The notes below the pieces were generated by a model. It was not told the origin of the DNA. It saw only the letters and a program-made list of their open reading frames with translations, and searched no databases. A stretch of DNA of 64,000 nt from Arenicola marina (Eukaryota > Annelida > Polychaeta > Arenicolidae), in assembly GCA_964019135.1 (NCBI GenBank), contig OZ025258.1, forward strand, positions 2,604,001 to 2,668,000. The letters run 5' to 3'. Every line of letters begins with the position of its first letter. Positions within the stretch are counted from its first letter, which is position 1. Positions 48,201 through 60,304 of the stretch are shown here, piece after piece. A program made the translations under genes and the position numbers.

Positions 48201-51200
48201 GCACTCCCTGACCATCTCCCGTCAGTTCACATTCACTTCCCACCATGACCGGTCGGCACTCACTGACCATCTCCCGTCAGTTCACATTCACTTCCCTCCA
48301 TGACCGGTCGGCACTCACTGACCATCTCCCGTCAGTTCACATTCACTTCCCACCATGACCGGTCGGCACTCACTGACCATCTCCCGTCAGTTCACATTCA
48401 CTTCCCTCCATGATCGGTCGGCACTCCCTGACCATCTCCCGTCAGTTCACATTCACTTCCCTCCATGATCGGTCGGCACTCCCTGACCATGTCCCGTCAG
48501 TTCACATTCACTTCCCACCATGATCGGTCGGCACTCCCTGACCATGTCCCGTCAGTTCACATTCACTTCCCACCATGACCGGTCGGCACTCACTGACCAT
48601 CTCCCGTCAGTTCACATTCACTTCCCACCATGACCGGTCGGCACTCACTGACCATCTCCCGTCAGTTCACATTCACTTCCCTCCATGATCGGTCGGCACT
48701 CCCTGACCATCTCCCGTCAGTTCACATTCACTTCCCACCATGACCGGTCGGCACTCCCTGACCATCTCCCGTCAGTTCACATTCACTTCCCACCATGACC
48801 GGTCGGCACTCACTGACCATCTCCCGTCAGTTCACATTCACTTCCCTCCATGACCGGTCGGCACTCACTGACCATCTCCCGTCAGTTCACATTCACTTCC
48901 CACCATGATCGGTCGGCACTCACTGACCATCTCCCGTCAGTTCACATTCACTTCCCACCATGATCGGTCGGCACTCACTGACCATCTCCCGTCAGTTCAC
49001 ATTCACTTCCCACCATGATCGGTCGGCACTCCCTGACCATCTCCCGTCAGTTCACATTCACTTCCCACCATGATCGGTCGGCACTCACTGACCATCTCCC
49101 GTCAGTTCACATTCACTTCCCTCCATGATCGGTCGGCACTCCCTGACCATCTCCCGTCAGTTCACATTCACTTCCCTCCATGATCGGTCGGCACTCCCTG
49201 ACCATCTCCCGTCAGTTCACATTCACTTCCCACCATGATCGGCCGGCACTCCCTGACCATCTCCCGTCAGTTCACATTCACTTCCCACCATGACCGGTCG
49301 GCACTCACTGACCATCTCCCGTCAGTTCACATTCACTTCCCACCATGATCGGTCGGCACTCACTGACCATCTCCCGTCAGTTCACATTCACTTCCCACCA
49401 TGACCGGTCGGCACTCACTGACCATCTCCCGTCAGTTTACATTCACTTCCCTCCATGATCGGTCGGCACTCCCTGACCATCTCCCGTCAGTTCACATTCA
49501 CTTCCCACCATGACCGGTCGGCACTCACTGACCATCTCCCGTCAGTTCACATTCACTTCCCACCATGACCGGTCGGCACTCACTGACCATCTCCCGTCAG
49601 TTCACATTCACTTCCCTCCATGATCGGTCGGCACTCACTGACCATCTCCCGTCAGTTCACATTCACTTCCCACCATGATCGGTCGGCACTCACTGACCAT
49701 CTCCCGTCAGTTCACATTCACTTCCCACCATGACCGGTCGGCACTCCCTGACCATCTCCCGTCAGTTCACATTCACTTCCCTCCGTGATCGGTCGGCACT
49801 CCCTGACCATCTCCCGTCAGTTCACATTCACTTCCCTCCATGATCGGTCGGCACTCACTGACCATCTCCCGTCAGTTCACATTCACTTCCCACCATGATC
49901 GGTCGGCACTCACTGACCATCTCCCGTCAGTTCACATTCACTTCCCACCATGACCGGTCGGCACTCCCTGACCATCTCCCGTCAGTTCACATTCACTTCC
50001 CTCCATGATCGGTCGGCACTCCCTGACCATGTCCCGTCAGTTCACATTCACTTCCCACCATGACCGGTCGGCATTCCCTGACCATCTCCCGTCAGTTCAC
50101 ATTCACTTCCCACCATGACCGGTCGGCATTCCCTGACCATCTCCCGTCAGTTCACATTCACTTCCCACCATGACCGGTCGGCACTCCCTGACCATGTCCC
50201 GTCAGTTCACATTCACTTCCCACCATGACCGGTCGGCATTCCCTGACCATCTCCCGTCAGTTCACATTCACTTCCCACCATGACCGGTCGGCACTCCCTG
50301 ACCATGTCCCGTCAGTTCACATTCACTTCCCACCATGATCGGTCGGCACTCCCTGACCATGTCCCGTCAGTTCACATTCACTTCCCACCATGACCGGTCG
50401 GCATTCCCTGACCATCTCCCGTCAGTTCACATTCACTTCCCACCATGATCGGTCGGCATTCCCTGACCATCTCCCGTCAGTTCACATTCACTTCCCACCA
50501 TGACCGGTCGGCACTCCCTGACCATCTCCCGTCAGTTCACATTCACTTCCCTCCATGATCGGTCGGCACTCCCTGACCATGTCCCGTCAGTTCACATTCA
50601 CTTCCCACCATGACCGGTCGGCACTCCCTGACCATCTCCCGTCAGTTCACATTCACTTCCCACCATGACCGGTCGGCATTCCCCGACCATGTCCCGTCAG
50701 TTCACATTCACTTCCCACCATGATCGGTCGGCACTCACTGACCATCTCCCGTCAGTTCACATTCACTTCCCTCCATGACCGGTCGGCACTCCCTGACCAT
50801 CTCCCGTCAGTTCACATTCACTTCCCACCATGACCGGTCGGCACTCACTGACCATCTCCCGTCAGTTCACATTCACTTCACACCATGACCGGTCGGCACT
50901 CACTGACCATCTCCCGTCAGTTCACATTCACTTCCCTCCATGACCGGTCGGCACTCACTGACCATCTCCCGTCAGTTCACATTCACTTCCCTCCATGATC
51001 GGTCGGCACTCCCTGACCATCTCCCGTCAGTTCACATTCACTTCCCTCCATGATCGGTCGGCACTCCCTGACCATGTCCCGTCAGTTCACATTCACTTCC
51101 CTCCATGACCGGTCGGCACTCCCTGACCATGTCCCGTCAGTTCACATTCACTTCCCTCCATGATCGGTCGGCACTTCCTGACCATCTCCCGTCAGTTCAC

Positions 51201-54200
51201 ATTCACTTCCCACCATGACCGGTCGGCATTCCCTGACCATCTCCCGTCAGTTAACATTCACTTCCCTCCATGACCGGTCGGCATTCCCTGACCATCTCCC
51301 GTCAGTTCTCATTCACTTCCCACCATGATCGGTCGGCACTCCCTGACCATCTCCCGTCAGTTCACATTCACTTCCCTCCATGATCGGTCGGCACTCCCTG
51401 ACCATCTCCCGTCAGTTCACATTCACTTCCCACCATGATCGGTCGGCATTCCCTGACCGACCATGTCCCGTCAGTTCACATTCACTTCCCACCATGATCG
51501 GTCGGCACTCACTGACCATCTCCCGTCAGTTCACATTCACTTCCCTCCATGACCGGTCGGCACTCCCTGACCATCTCCCGTCAGTTCTCATTCACTTCCC
51601 ACCATGATCGGTCGGCACTCCCTGACCATCTCCCGTCAGTTCACATTCACTTCCCTCCATGATCGGTCGGCACTCCCTGACCATCTCCCGTCAGTTCACA
51701 TTCACTTCCCGCCATGACCGGTCGGCACTCCCTGACCATCTCCCGTCAGTTCACATTCACTTCCCACCATGATCGGTCGGCACTCACTGACCATCTCCCG
51801 TCAGTTCACATTCACTTCCCACCATGACCGGTCGGCACTCACTGACCATCTCCCGTCAGTTCACATTCACTTCCCACCATGATCGGTCGGCACTCCCTGA
51901 CCATCTCCCGTCAGTTCACATTCACTTCCCACCATGACCGGTCGGCATTCCCTGACCATCTCCCGTCAGTTCACATTCACTTCCCTCCATGATCGGTCGG
52001 CACTCCCTGACCATCTCCCGTCAGTTCACATTCACTTCCCTCCATGATCGGTCGGCACTCACTGACCATCTCCCGTCAGTTCACATTCACTTCCCACCAT
52101 GACCGGTCGGCACTCCCTGACCATCTCCCGTCAGTTCACATTCACTTCCCTCCATGATCGGTCGGCACTCCCTGACCATGTCCCGTCAGTTCACATTCAC
52201 TTCCCACCATGACCGGTCGGCACTCCCTGACCATCTCCCGTCAGTTCACATTCACTTCCCTCCATGATCGGTCGGCACTCCCTGACCATGTCCCGTCAGT
52301 TCACATTCACTTCCCACCATGACCGGTCGGCACTCCCTGACCATCTCCCGTCAGTTCACATTCACTTCCCACCATGACCGGTCGGCATTCCCCGACCATG
52401 TCCCGTCAGTTCACATTCACTTCCCACCATGATCGGTCGGCACTCACTGATCATCTCCCGTCAGTTCACATTCACTTCCCTCCATGACCGGTCGGCACTC
52501 CCTGACCATCTCCCGTCAGTTCACATTCACTTCCCTCCATGATCGGTCGGCACTTCCTGACCATCTCCCGTCAGTTCACATTCACTTCCCACCATGACCG
52601 GTCGGCATTCCCTGACCATCTCCCGTCAGTTAACATTCACTTCCCTCCATGACCGGTCGGCATTCCCCGACCATCTCCCGTCAGTTCTCATTCACTTCCC
52701 ACCATGATCGGTCGGCACTCCCTGACCATCTCCCGTCAGTTCACATTCACTTCCCTCCATGATCGGTCGGCACTCCCTGACCATCTCCCGTCAGTTCACA
52801 TTCACTTCCCACCATGATCGGTCGGCATTCCCTGACCGACCATGTCCCGTCAGTTCACATTCACTTCCCACCATGATCGGTCGGCACTCACTGACCATCT
52901 CCCGTCAGTTCACATTCACTTCCCTCCATGACCGGTCGGCACTCCCTGACCATCTCCCGTCAGTTCACATTCACTTCCCTCCATGATCGGTCGGCACTCC
53001 CTGACCATCTCCCGTCAGTTCACATTCACTTCCCACCGTGATCGGTCGGCATTCCCTGACCATCTCCCGTCAGTTCACATTCACTTCCCACCATGATCGG
53101 TCGGCACTCCCTGACCATCTCCCGTCAGTTCACATTCACTTCCCACCATGATCGGTCGGCACTCCCTGACCATCTCCCGTCAGTTCACATTCACTTCCTT
53201 CCATGACCGGTCGGCACTCCCTGACCATCTCCCGTCAGTTTACATTCACTTCCCTCCATGATCGGTCGGCACTCCCTGACCATCTCCCGTCAGTTCACAT
53301 TCACTTCCCACCATGACCGGTCGGCACTCCCTGACCATCTCCCGTCAGTTCACATTCACTTCCCACCATGACCGGTCGGCACTCCCTGACCATCTCCCGT
53401 CAGTTCACATTCACTTCCCACCATGATCGGTCGGCACTCCCTGACCATCTCCCGTCAGTTCACATTCACTTACCTCCATGATCGGTCGGCATTCCCTGAC
53501 CATCTCCCGTCAGTTCACATTCACTTCCCACCATGATCGGTCGGCACTTCCTGACCATCTCCCGTCAGTTCACATTCACTTCCCTCCATGATCGGTCGGC
53601 ACTCCCTGACCATGTCCCGTCAGTTCACATTCACTTCCCTCCATGATCGGTCGGCATTCCCTGACCATCTCCCGTCAGTTCACATTCACTTCCCTCCATG
53701 ACCGGTCGGCACTCCCTGACCATCTCCCGTCAGTTCACATTCACTTCCCTCCATGATCGGTCGGCACTCTCTGACCATCTACGGTCAGTTCACATTCACT
53801 TGCCACCATGATCGGTCGGCACTCACTGACCATCTCCCGTCAGTTCACATTCACTTCCCGCCATGATCGGTCGGCATTCCCTGACCATCTCCCGTCAGTT
53901 CACATTCACTTCCCTCCATGATCGGTCGGCACTCACTGACCATCTCCCGTCAGTTCACATTCACTTCCCGCCATGATCGGTCGGCATTCCCTGACCATCT
54001 CCCGTCAGTTCACATTCACTTCCCACCATGATCGGTCGGCACTCCCTGACCATCTCCCGTCAGTTCACATTCACTTCCCACCATGATCGGTCGGCACTCC
54101 CTGACCATCTCCCGTCAGTTCACATTCACTTCCCTCCATGACCGGTCGGCACTCCCTGACCATCTCCCGTCAGTTTACATTCACTTCCCTCCATGATCGG

Positions 54201-54744
54201 TCGGCACTCCCTGACCATCTCCCGTCAGTTCACATTCACTTCCCACCGTGACCGGTCGGCACTCCCTGACCATCTCCCGTCAGTTCACATTCACTTCCCA
54301 CCATGACCGGTCGGCACTCCCTGACCATCTCCCGTCAGTTCACATTCACTTCCCACCATGATCGGTCGGCACTCCCTGACCATCTCCCGTCAGCTCACAT
54401 TCACTTCCCACCATGATCGGTCGGCACTCCCTGACCATCTCCCGTCAGTTCACATTCACTTCCCTCCATGATCGGTCGGCACTCCCTGACCATGTCCCGT
54501 CAGTTCACATTCACTTCCCTCCATGATCGGTCGGCATTCCCTGACCATCTCCCGTCAGTTCACATTCACTTCCCTCCATGATCGGTCGGCACTCCCTGAC
54601 CATCTCCCGTCAGTTCACATTCACTTCCCTCCATGACCGGTCGGCACTCCCTGACCATGTCCCGTCAGTTCTCATTCACTTCCCTCCATGATCGGTCGAC
54701 ACTCCCTGACCATCTCCCGTCAGTTCACATTCACTTCCCTCTAT
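36203..54744. repeat. 55-bp satellite array, main part, about 337 copies
   Basis: 18.5 kb of almost uniform 55-bp units continuing the array at 32535-33190. Most variation falls at a few positions: GATCGG/GACCGG, CACTCA/CACTCC/CATTCC, CATCTCC/CATGTCC and CCCACC/CCCTCC. Rare variants recur at long fixed spacings: GGCCGGC near 41930, 44836 and 49240; GTTTACATTC near 42118, 45032 and 49434; an extra C near 45267 and 46313; an extra GACC near 51456 and 52835. These show repeated duplication of blocks of 1 to several kb. Unit length is not divisible by three, so only short open frames occur. I see no inserted gene in the whole stretch. Confidence 0.97.
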
Positions 54745-54960
54745 GTTCGCTGCTCTGAGATGCAGTGTACATTGTGAGGGGACTTTGTCGGCTTGATGGT
54801 CCCCGAAATGAGTCTATAAAGGTTGACACTGGCGACCTGCGCCTGATGTATGTGGTCGAGTGTCTCGCCTGTCAGCAGGGCGGTCCCGGCGGACAGCCGA
54901 TAAGGAGCGTCGTACCGGGCGCCGCGCCCGCCCTGTCTGTGGACCACAGCCCTGACAGCT
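54745..54960. other. single-copy spacer between two arrays
   Basis: About 215 bp, GC-rich on its right half. It fades into the 30/32-bp array with no sharp edge (CTTCACATCACCCACAG), so it may be the parental flank from which that array grew. Open frames on both strands have no recognisable domain. Confidence 0.45.
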
Positions 54961-57900
54961 TCACATCACCCACAGTAACGACATAGACAACGCTACATCA
55001 CTCACAGTACCGACAGACAACGCTACATCACCCACAGTAACGACATGGACAACGCTACATCACACAGTACCGACAGACAACGCTACATCACCCACAGTAC
55101 CGACAGCCAACGCTACATCACCCACAGTAACGACATGGACAACGCTACATCACCCACAGTAACGACATGGACAACGCTACATCAACCACTGTAACGACAT
55201 GGACAACGCTACATCACCCACAGTACCGACAGACAACGCTACATCACCCACAGTACCGACAGACAACGCTACATCACCCACAGTAACGACAGACAACGCT
55301 ACATCACCCACCGTACCGACATGGGAACTATACATCACCCACAGTACCGACAGACAACGCTACATCACCCACAGTACCGACAAGGACAACGCTATATCAC
55401 ACACAGTGCCGACATGGACAACGCTACATCACCCACAGTAACGACATGGACAACGCTATATCACCCACAGTAACGAGAGACAACGCTACATCACCCACAG
55501 TAACGACAGACAACGCTACATCAGCCACCGTACCGACATGGACAACGCTACATCACACACCGTAACGACATGGACAACGCTACATCACCCAGAGTAACGA
55601 CATGGACAACGCTACATCACCCACAGTGACGACAGACAACGCTACATCACCCACAGTAACGACAGACAACGCTACATCACCCACAGTACCGACAAGGACA
55701 ACGCTACATCACACACAGTGCCGACATGGACAAGGCTTAATCACCCACAGTACCAACAGACAACGCTACATCACCCACAGTAACGACAGACAACGCTACA
55801 TCACCCGCAGTAACGACAGACAACGCTACATCACCCACAGTACCGACAAGGACAACGCTACATCACACACAGTAACGACATGGACAACGCTACATCACCC
55901 ACAGTAACGACATGGACAACGCTACATCACCCACAGTAACGACAGACAACGCTACATCACCCACAGTAACGACAGACAACGCTACATCACCCACAGTACC
56001 GACATGGACAACGCTACATCACACACCGTAACGACATGGACAACGCTACATCACCCACAGTAACGACATGGACAACGCTACATCACCCACAGTAACGACA
56101 GACAACGCTATATCACCCACAGTAACGACAGACAACGCTACATCACCCACAGTAACGACATGGACAACGCTACATCACACACAGTAACGACAGACAACGC
56201 TACATCACCCACAGTAACGACATGGACAACGCTACATCACCCACATTGCCGACATGGACAACGCTACATCACCCACAGTAACGACAGATAACGCTACATC
56301 ACCCACATAGCGACAGACATCGCTACATCACCCAGAGTAACGACATGGACAACTCTACATTACCCACCGTAACGACAGACAACGCTACATCACCCACAGT
56401 AACGACAGGCAACGCTACATCACCCACAGTACCGACAAGGACAACGCTACATCACACACAGTAACAACATGGACAACGCTACATCACCCACAGTACCGAC
56501 AGACAACGCTACATCACCCACAGTAACGACAGACAACGCTACATCACCCACAGTACCGACAAGGACAACGCTACATCACACACAGTGCCGACATGGACAA
56601 CGCTACATCACCCAGAGTAACGACATGGACAACGCTATATCACCCACAGTAACGACAGACAACGCTACATCACCCACAGTAACGACAGACAACGCTGCAT
56701 CACACACCGTAACGACATGGACAACGCTACATCACCCACAGTAACGACATGGACAACGCTACATCACCCACAGTAACGACAGACAACGCTACATCACCCA
56801 CAGTAACGACAGGCAATGCTACATCACACCCAGTACCGACAAGGACAACGCTACATCACCCACAGTACCGACAAGGACAACGCTACATCACACACAGTGC
56901 CGACATGGACAACGCTACATCACCCACAGTACCGACAGCCAACGCTACATCACCCATAGTACCGACAAGGACAACGCTACATCACACACAGTACCGACAG
57001 ACAAAGCTACATCACCCACAGTAACGACTAGGACAACGCTACATCACCCACAGTACCGACAGACAAAGCTACATCACCCACAGTAACGACTAGGACAACG
57101 CTACATCACACACAGTAACGACATGGACAACGCTACATCACCCACAGTAACGACATGGACAACGCTACATCACCCACAGTAACGACAGACAACGCTACAT
57201 CACCCACAGTAACGACAGACAACGCTACATCACCCACAGTAACGACATGGACAACGCTACATCACCCACATTACCGACATGGACAACGCTTCATCACACA
57301 CAGTAACGACAGACAACGCTACATCACCCACATAGCGACAGACATCGCTACATCACCCAGAGTAACGACATGGACAACGCTACATTACCCACCGTAACGA
57401 CAGACAACGCTGCATCACACACAGTAACGACAGACAACGCTACATTACCCACAGTACCGACAAGGACAACGCTACATCACCCACATTACCGACATGGACA
57501 ACGCTTCATCACACACAGTAACGACAGACAACGCTACATCACCCACAGTAACGACACGGACAACGCTACATCACCCACAGTAACGACATGGACAACGCTA
57601 CATCACCCACAGTAACGACAGACAACGCTACATCACCCAGAGTAACGACACGGACAACGCTACATCACACACCGTAACGACATGGACAACGCTACATCGC
57701 CCACAGTAACGACATGGACAACGCTACATCACCCACAGTAACGACAGACAACGCTACATCACCCACAGTAACGACATGGACAACGCTGCCTACATCACCC
57801 ACATTACCGGCAGACAACGCTACACCACCCACAGTAACGGCAGATAACGCTACATTACACATAGTAACGACATGGACAACGCTACATCACCCGCAGTAAC

Positions 57901-58090
57901 GACATGAACAACGCTACATCACCCACAGTAACGATATGGACAACGCTATATCACCCACAGTAACGACATTGACAATGCTACATCACCCACTGTAACGACA
58001 TGGACAACGCTACATCACCCACAGTACCGACAAGGACAACGCTACATCACCCACAGTAACGACATTGACAACGCTACATCACCCACAGTG
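54961..58090. repeat. 30/32-bp minisatellite array, left part
   Basis: About 100 copies mixing two unit lengths: ACAGTAACGACATGGACAAC plus GCTACATCACCC (32 bp), and a 30-bp form with GACAGACAAC instead of GACATGGACAAC. TACCGAC/TAACGAC and CCCAC/CACAC variants are frequent. The array is interrupted at about 58090 by a LINE and resumes at about 63301. Confidence 0.95.
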
Positions 58091-59539
58091 ATCACTCCGC
58101 ATTCCGGAGTCACCGTGGGGTCAGGAAAACTGTGTCCTTCTAATTCAGGATATCATGTCAACAAAATTGAACATGGAGCAGGCAGTCGATATCAAACTAC
58201 AACGTTGTCACAGGCTGGGCCCACACCCTACCCCTGCCATGAGAACCAAGGGGTCGCGGCCCATCATTGTCAGAGGCTGGGCCCACACCCTACCCCTGCC
58301 ATGAGAACCAAGGGGTTGCGGCCCATCATTGTCACAGGCTGGGCCCACACCCTACCCCTGCCACGAGAACCAAGGGGTTGCGGCCCATCATTGTCACAGG
58401 CTGGGCCCACACCCTACCCCTGCCATGAGAACCAAGGGGTTGCGGCCCATCATTGTCACAGGCTGGGCCCACACCCTACCCCTGCCACGAGAACCAAGGG
58501 GTCGCGGCCCATCATTGTCAGAGGCTGGGCCCACACCCTACTCCTGCCACGGGAACCAAGGGGTCGCGGCCCATCATTGTCACAGGCTGGGCCCACACCC
58601 TGCCCCTGCCACGAGAACCAAGAGGTCGCGGCCCATCATTGTCAGAGGCTGGGCCCACACCCTACTCCTGCCACGGGAACCAAGGGGTCGCGGCCCATCA
58701 TTGTCACAGGCTGGGCCCTCACCCTGCCCCTGCCACGAGAACCAAGAGGTCGCGGCCCATCATTGTCACAGGCTGGGCCCACACCCTGCCCCTGCCACGA
58801 GAACCAAGAGGTCGCGGCCCATCATTGTCACAGGCTGGGCCCACACCCTACCCCTGCCACGAGAACCAAGGGGTCGCGGCCCATCATTGTCACAGGCTGG
58901 GCCTACACCCTACCCCTGCCACGAGAACCAAGAGGTCGCGGCCCATCATTGTCACAGGCTGGGCCTACACCCTACCCCTGCCACGAGAACCAAGAGGTTG
59001 CGGCCCATCATTGTCAGAGGCTGGGCCCACACCCTACCCCTGCCATGAGAACCAAGGGGTTGCGGCCCATCATTGTCACAGGCTGGTCCCACACCCTACC
59101 CCTGCCATGAGAACCAAGGGGTCGCGGCCCATCATTGTCACAGACTGGGCCCACACCCTGCCCCTGCCACGAGAACCAAGGGGTCGCGGCCCATCATTGT
59201 CACAGGCTGGGCCTACACCCTACCCCTGCCACGAGAACCAAGGGGTCGCGGCCCATCGTTGTTCGTTACGCCTTCTTCGACGACCGCGAGAAAGTCTGGG
59301 CCCGGAAGACGCAGTCACGTGGGACTCGACTCTTCGTTGACGAGGACTTTCCGAAAGCCGTCCAGGACGAGCGCCGCATCCTGCTGCCTGTGATGAAGGC
59401 CGTCCGGTCGGACGGCGCCCGCGCCACCCTATCGGGAAACAGGCTACTAATCAACGGCAAGAGCTATGATGTTGGGACTTTGACCACACTACCGGAAGCC
59501 TGGCGGAGAAGTCCTCACGCGGTGCAAGTTGTATCGTAA
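58091..59539 (+). pseudogene. ORF1-like nucleic-acid-binding protein of the LINE, split by a minisatellite
   Basis: The left part reads IPESPWGQENCVLLIQDIMS, then MEQAVDIKLQRCHRLGPHPT (to about 58240). The right part reads SRPIVVRYAFFDDREKVWAR, GTRLFVDEDFPKAVQDERRI and ATLSGNRLLINGKSYDVGTL, ending at a stop at 59537-59539. The pattern QRCHRLG...RPIIVR...DREKVW...DEDFP is the RRM plus C-terminal domain layout of L1-type ORF1 RNA chaperones. Between the two lie about 17 copies of a 62-bp unit whose own translation is CHRLGPHPTPATRTKGSRPI. Extra units change the frame (62 is not divisible by three), so the gene is dead. Its N-terminal coiled coil is not present. Confidence 0.75.
58207..59255 (+). 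repeat. 62-bp minisatellite derived from ORF1 codons, about 17 copies
   Basis: The unit is AAGGGGTCGCGGCCCATCAT, TGTCACAGGCTGGGCCCACA, CCCTACCCCTGCCACGAGAA, CC. Variants are CACAGG/CAGAGG, CCATGAG/CCACGAG and GGGGTCG/GAGGTCG. In one frame each copy encodes the HRLG to RPIIV segment of the ORF1-like protein, and the first and last copies join the flanking ORF1 codons in frame. Three overlapping long open frames (up to 340 codons) are frame-rotating readings of the array. Confidence 0.9.
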
Positions 59540-60304
59540 GGACATATGAATGAGGTGGGGTCCTAAAAATTAATGTAATTTGATACTGACGCCGATATGA
59601 AAATTGGTATGCAATAGACCTATGGCTGTTATTTACCGGAAATTCGCTTTTGAGACTGTCCCTTGAGTGTGGTGTTGACCCACGTGGATTATATCTATGT
59701 TTATTTCATATTGTGCAAGGGGTGTATAGACGTGTATTGTATCAATTTGTTTTGCTCGTGACGTGACTGAAGTGGCCCGTGCTGAACGACTCCAGTCGAG
59801 TCGGAGCGCACTGCTAGTGTTTTTGTGATGGACGGTAATGTGCTGCTGCCTAGACGCAGTCAACCAAGACGGCGCCGAGTTCCCCGCCCCCCCCCCCTGT
59901 AAATGCTATTGCCTTCGTGTGCGTGTCATATGAAACACGTGTATTACTCCTGTGATCAAACACACATCGCCAGTGCCTAGAACGTGTTTAGAGAAATGAA
60001 ATGAACATTGGGCTCGACTCACAACGTAATTTAAAACGCCTTATGCATATTCATGTGGTGACGCTCTCGTGTTTTCCTAAGCACCTGTGCACAAAGCTGT
60101 GCTGCGCTACCTTGACCCCATTTTCCATGCGATGTTAATTTTTATTCTTATTTGTTTATTGTTTGTCTATTGTACTGATTCGTTGTACGCGTTTTGAGTT
60201 CTCGCCAGTTTGCGCTGTAAATACGATCAGCTTGATTCAGATCGACCTGAGTACGAATGGTAGAACCAAGGTAGTATGGAAAAATATACACTTGTACTTT
60301 TCAA
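59540..60304. other. non-coding stretch between ORF1-like and ORF2 parts
   Basis: About 765 bp with no recognisable domain on either strand. It includes a run of C at about 59882-59898 and AT-rich sequence before the ORF2 start. It may be an inter-ORF spacer of the LINE or sequence from another insertion. Confidence 0.4.

Noticed and set aside
36203-54744. Calling the 55-bp array centromeric
   Set aside because: Length and homogeneity would fit, but nothing in the window shows centromere identity. It would need CENP-A data or chromosome placement.
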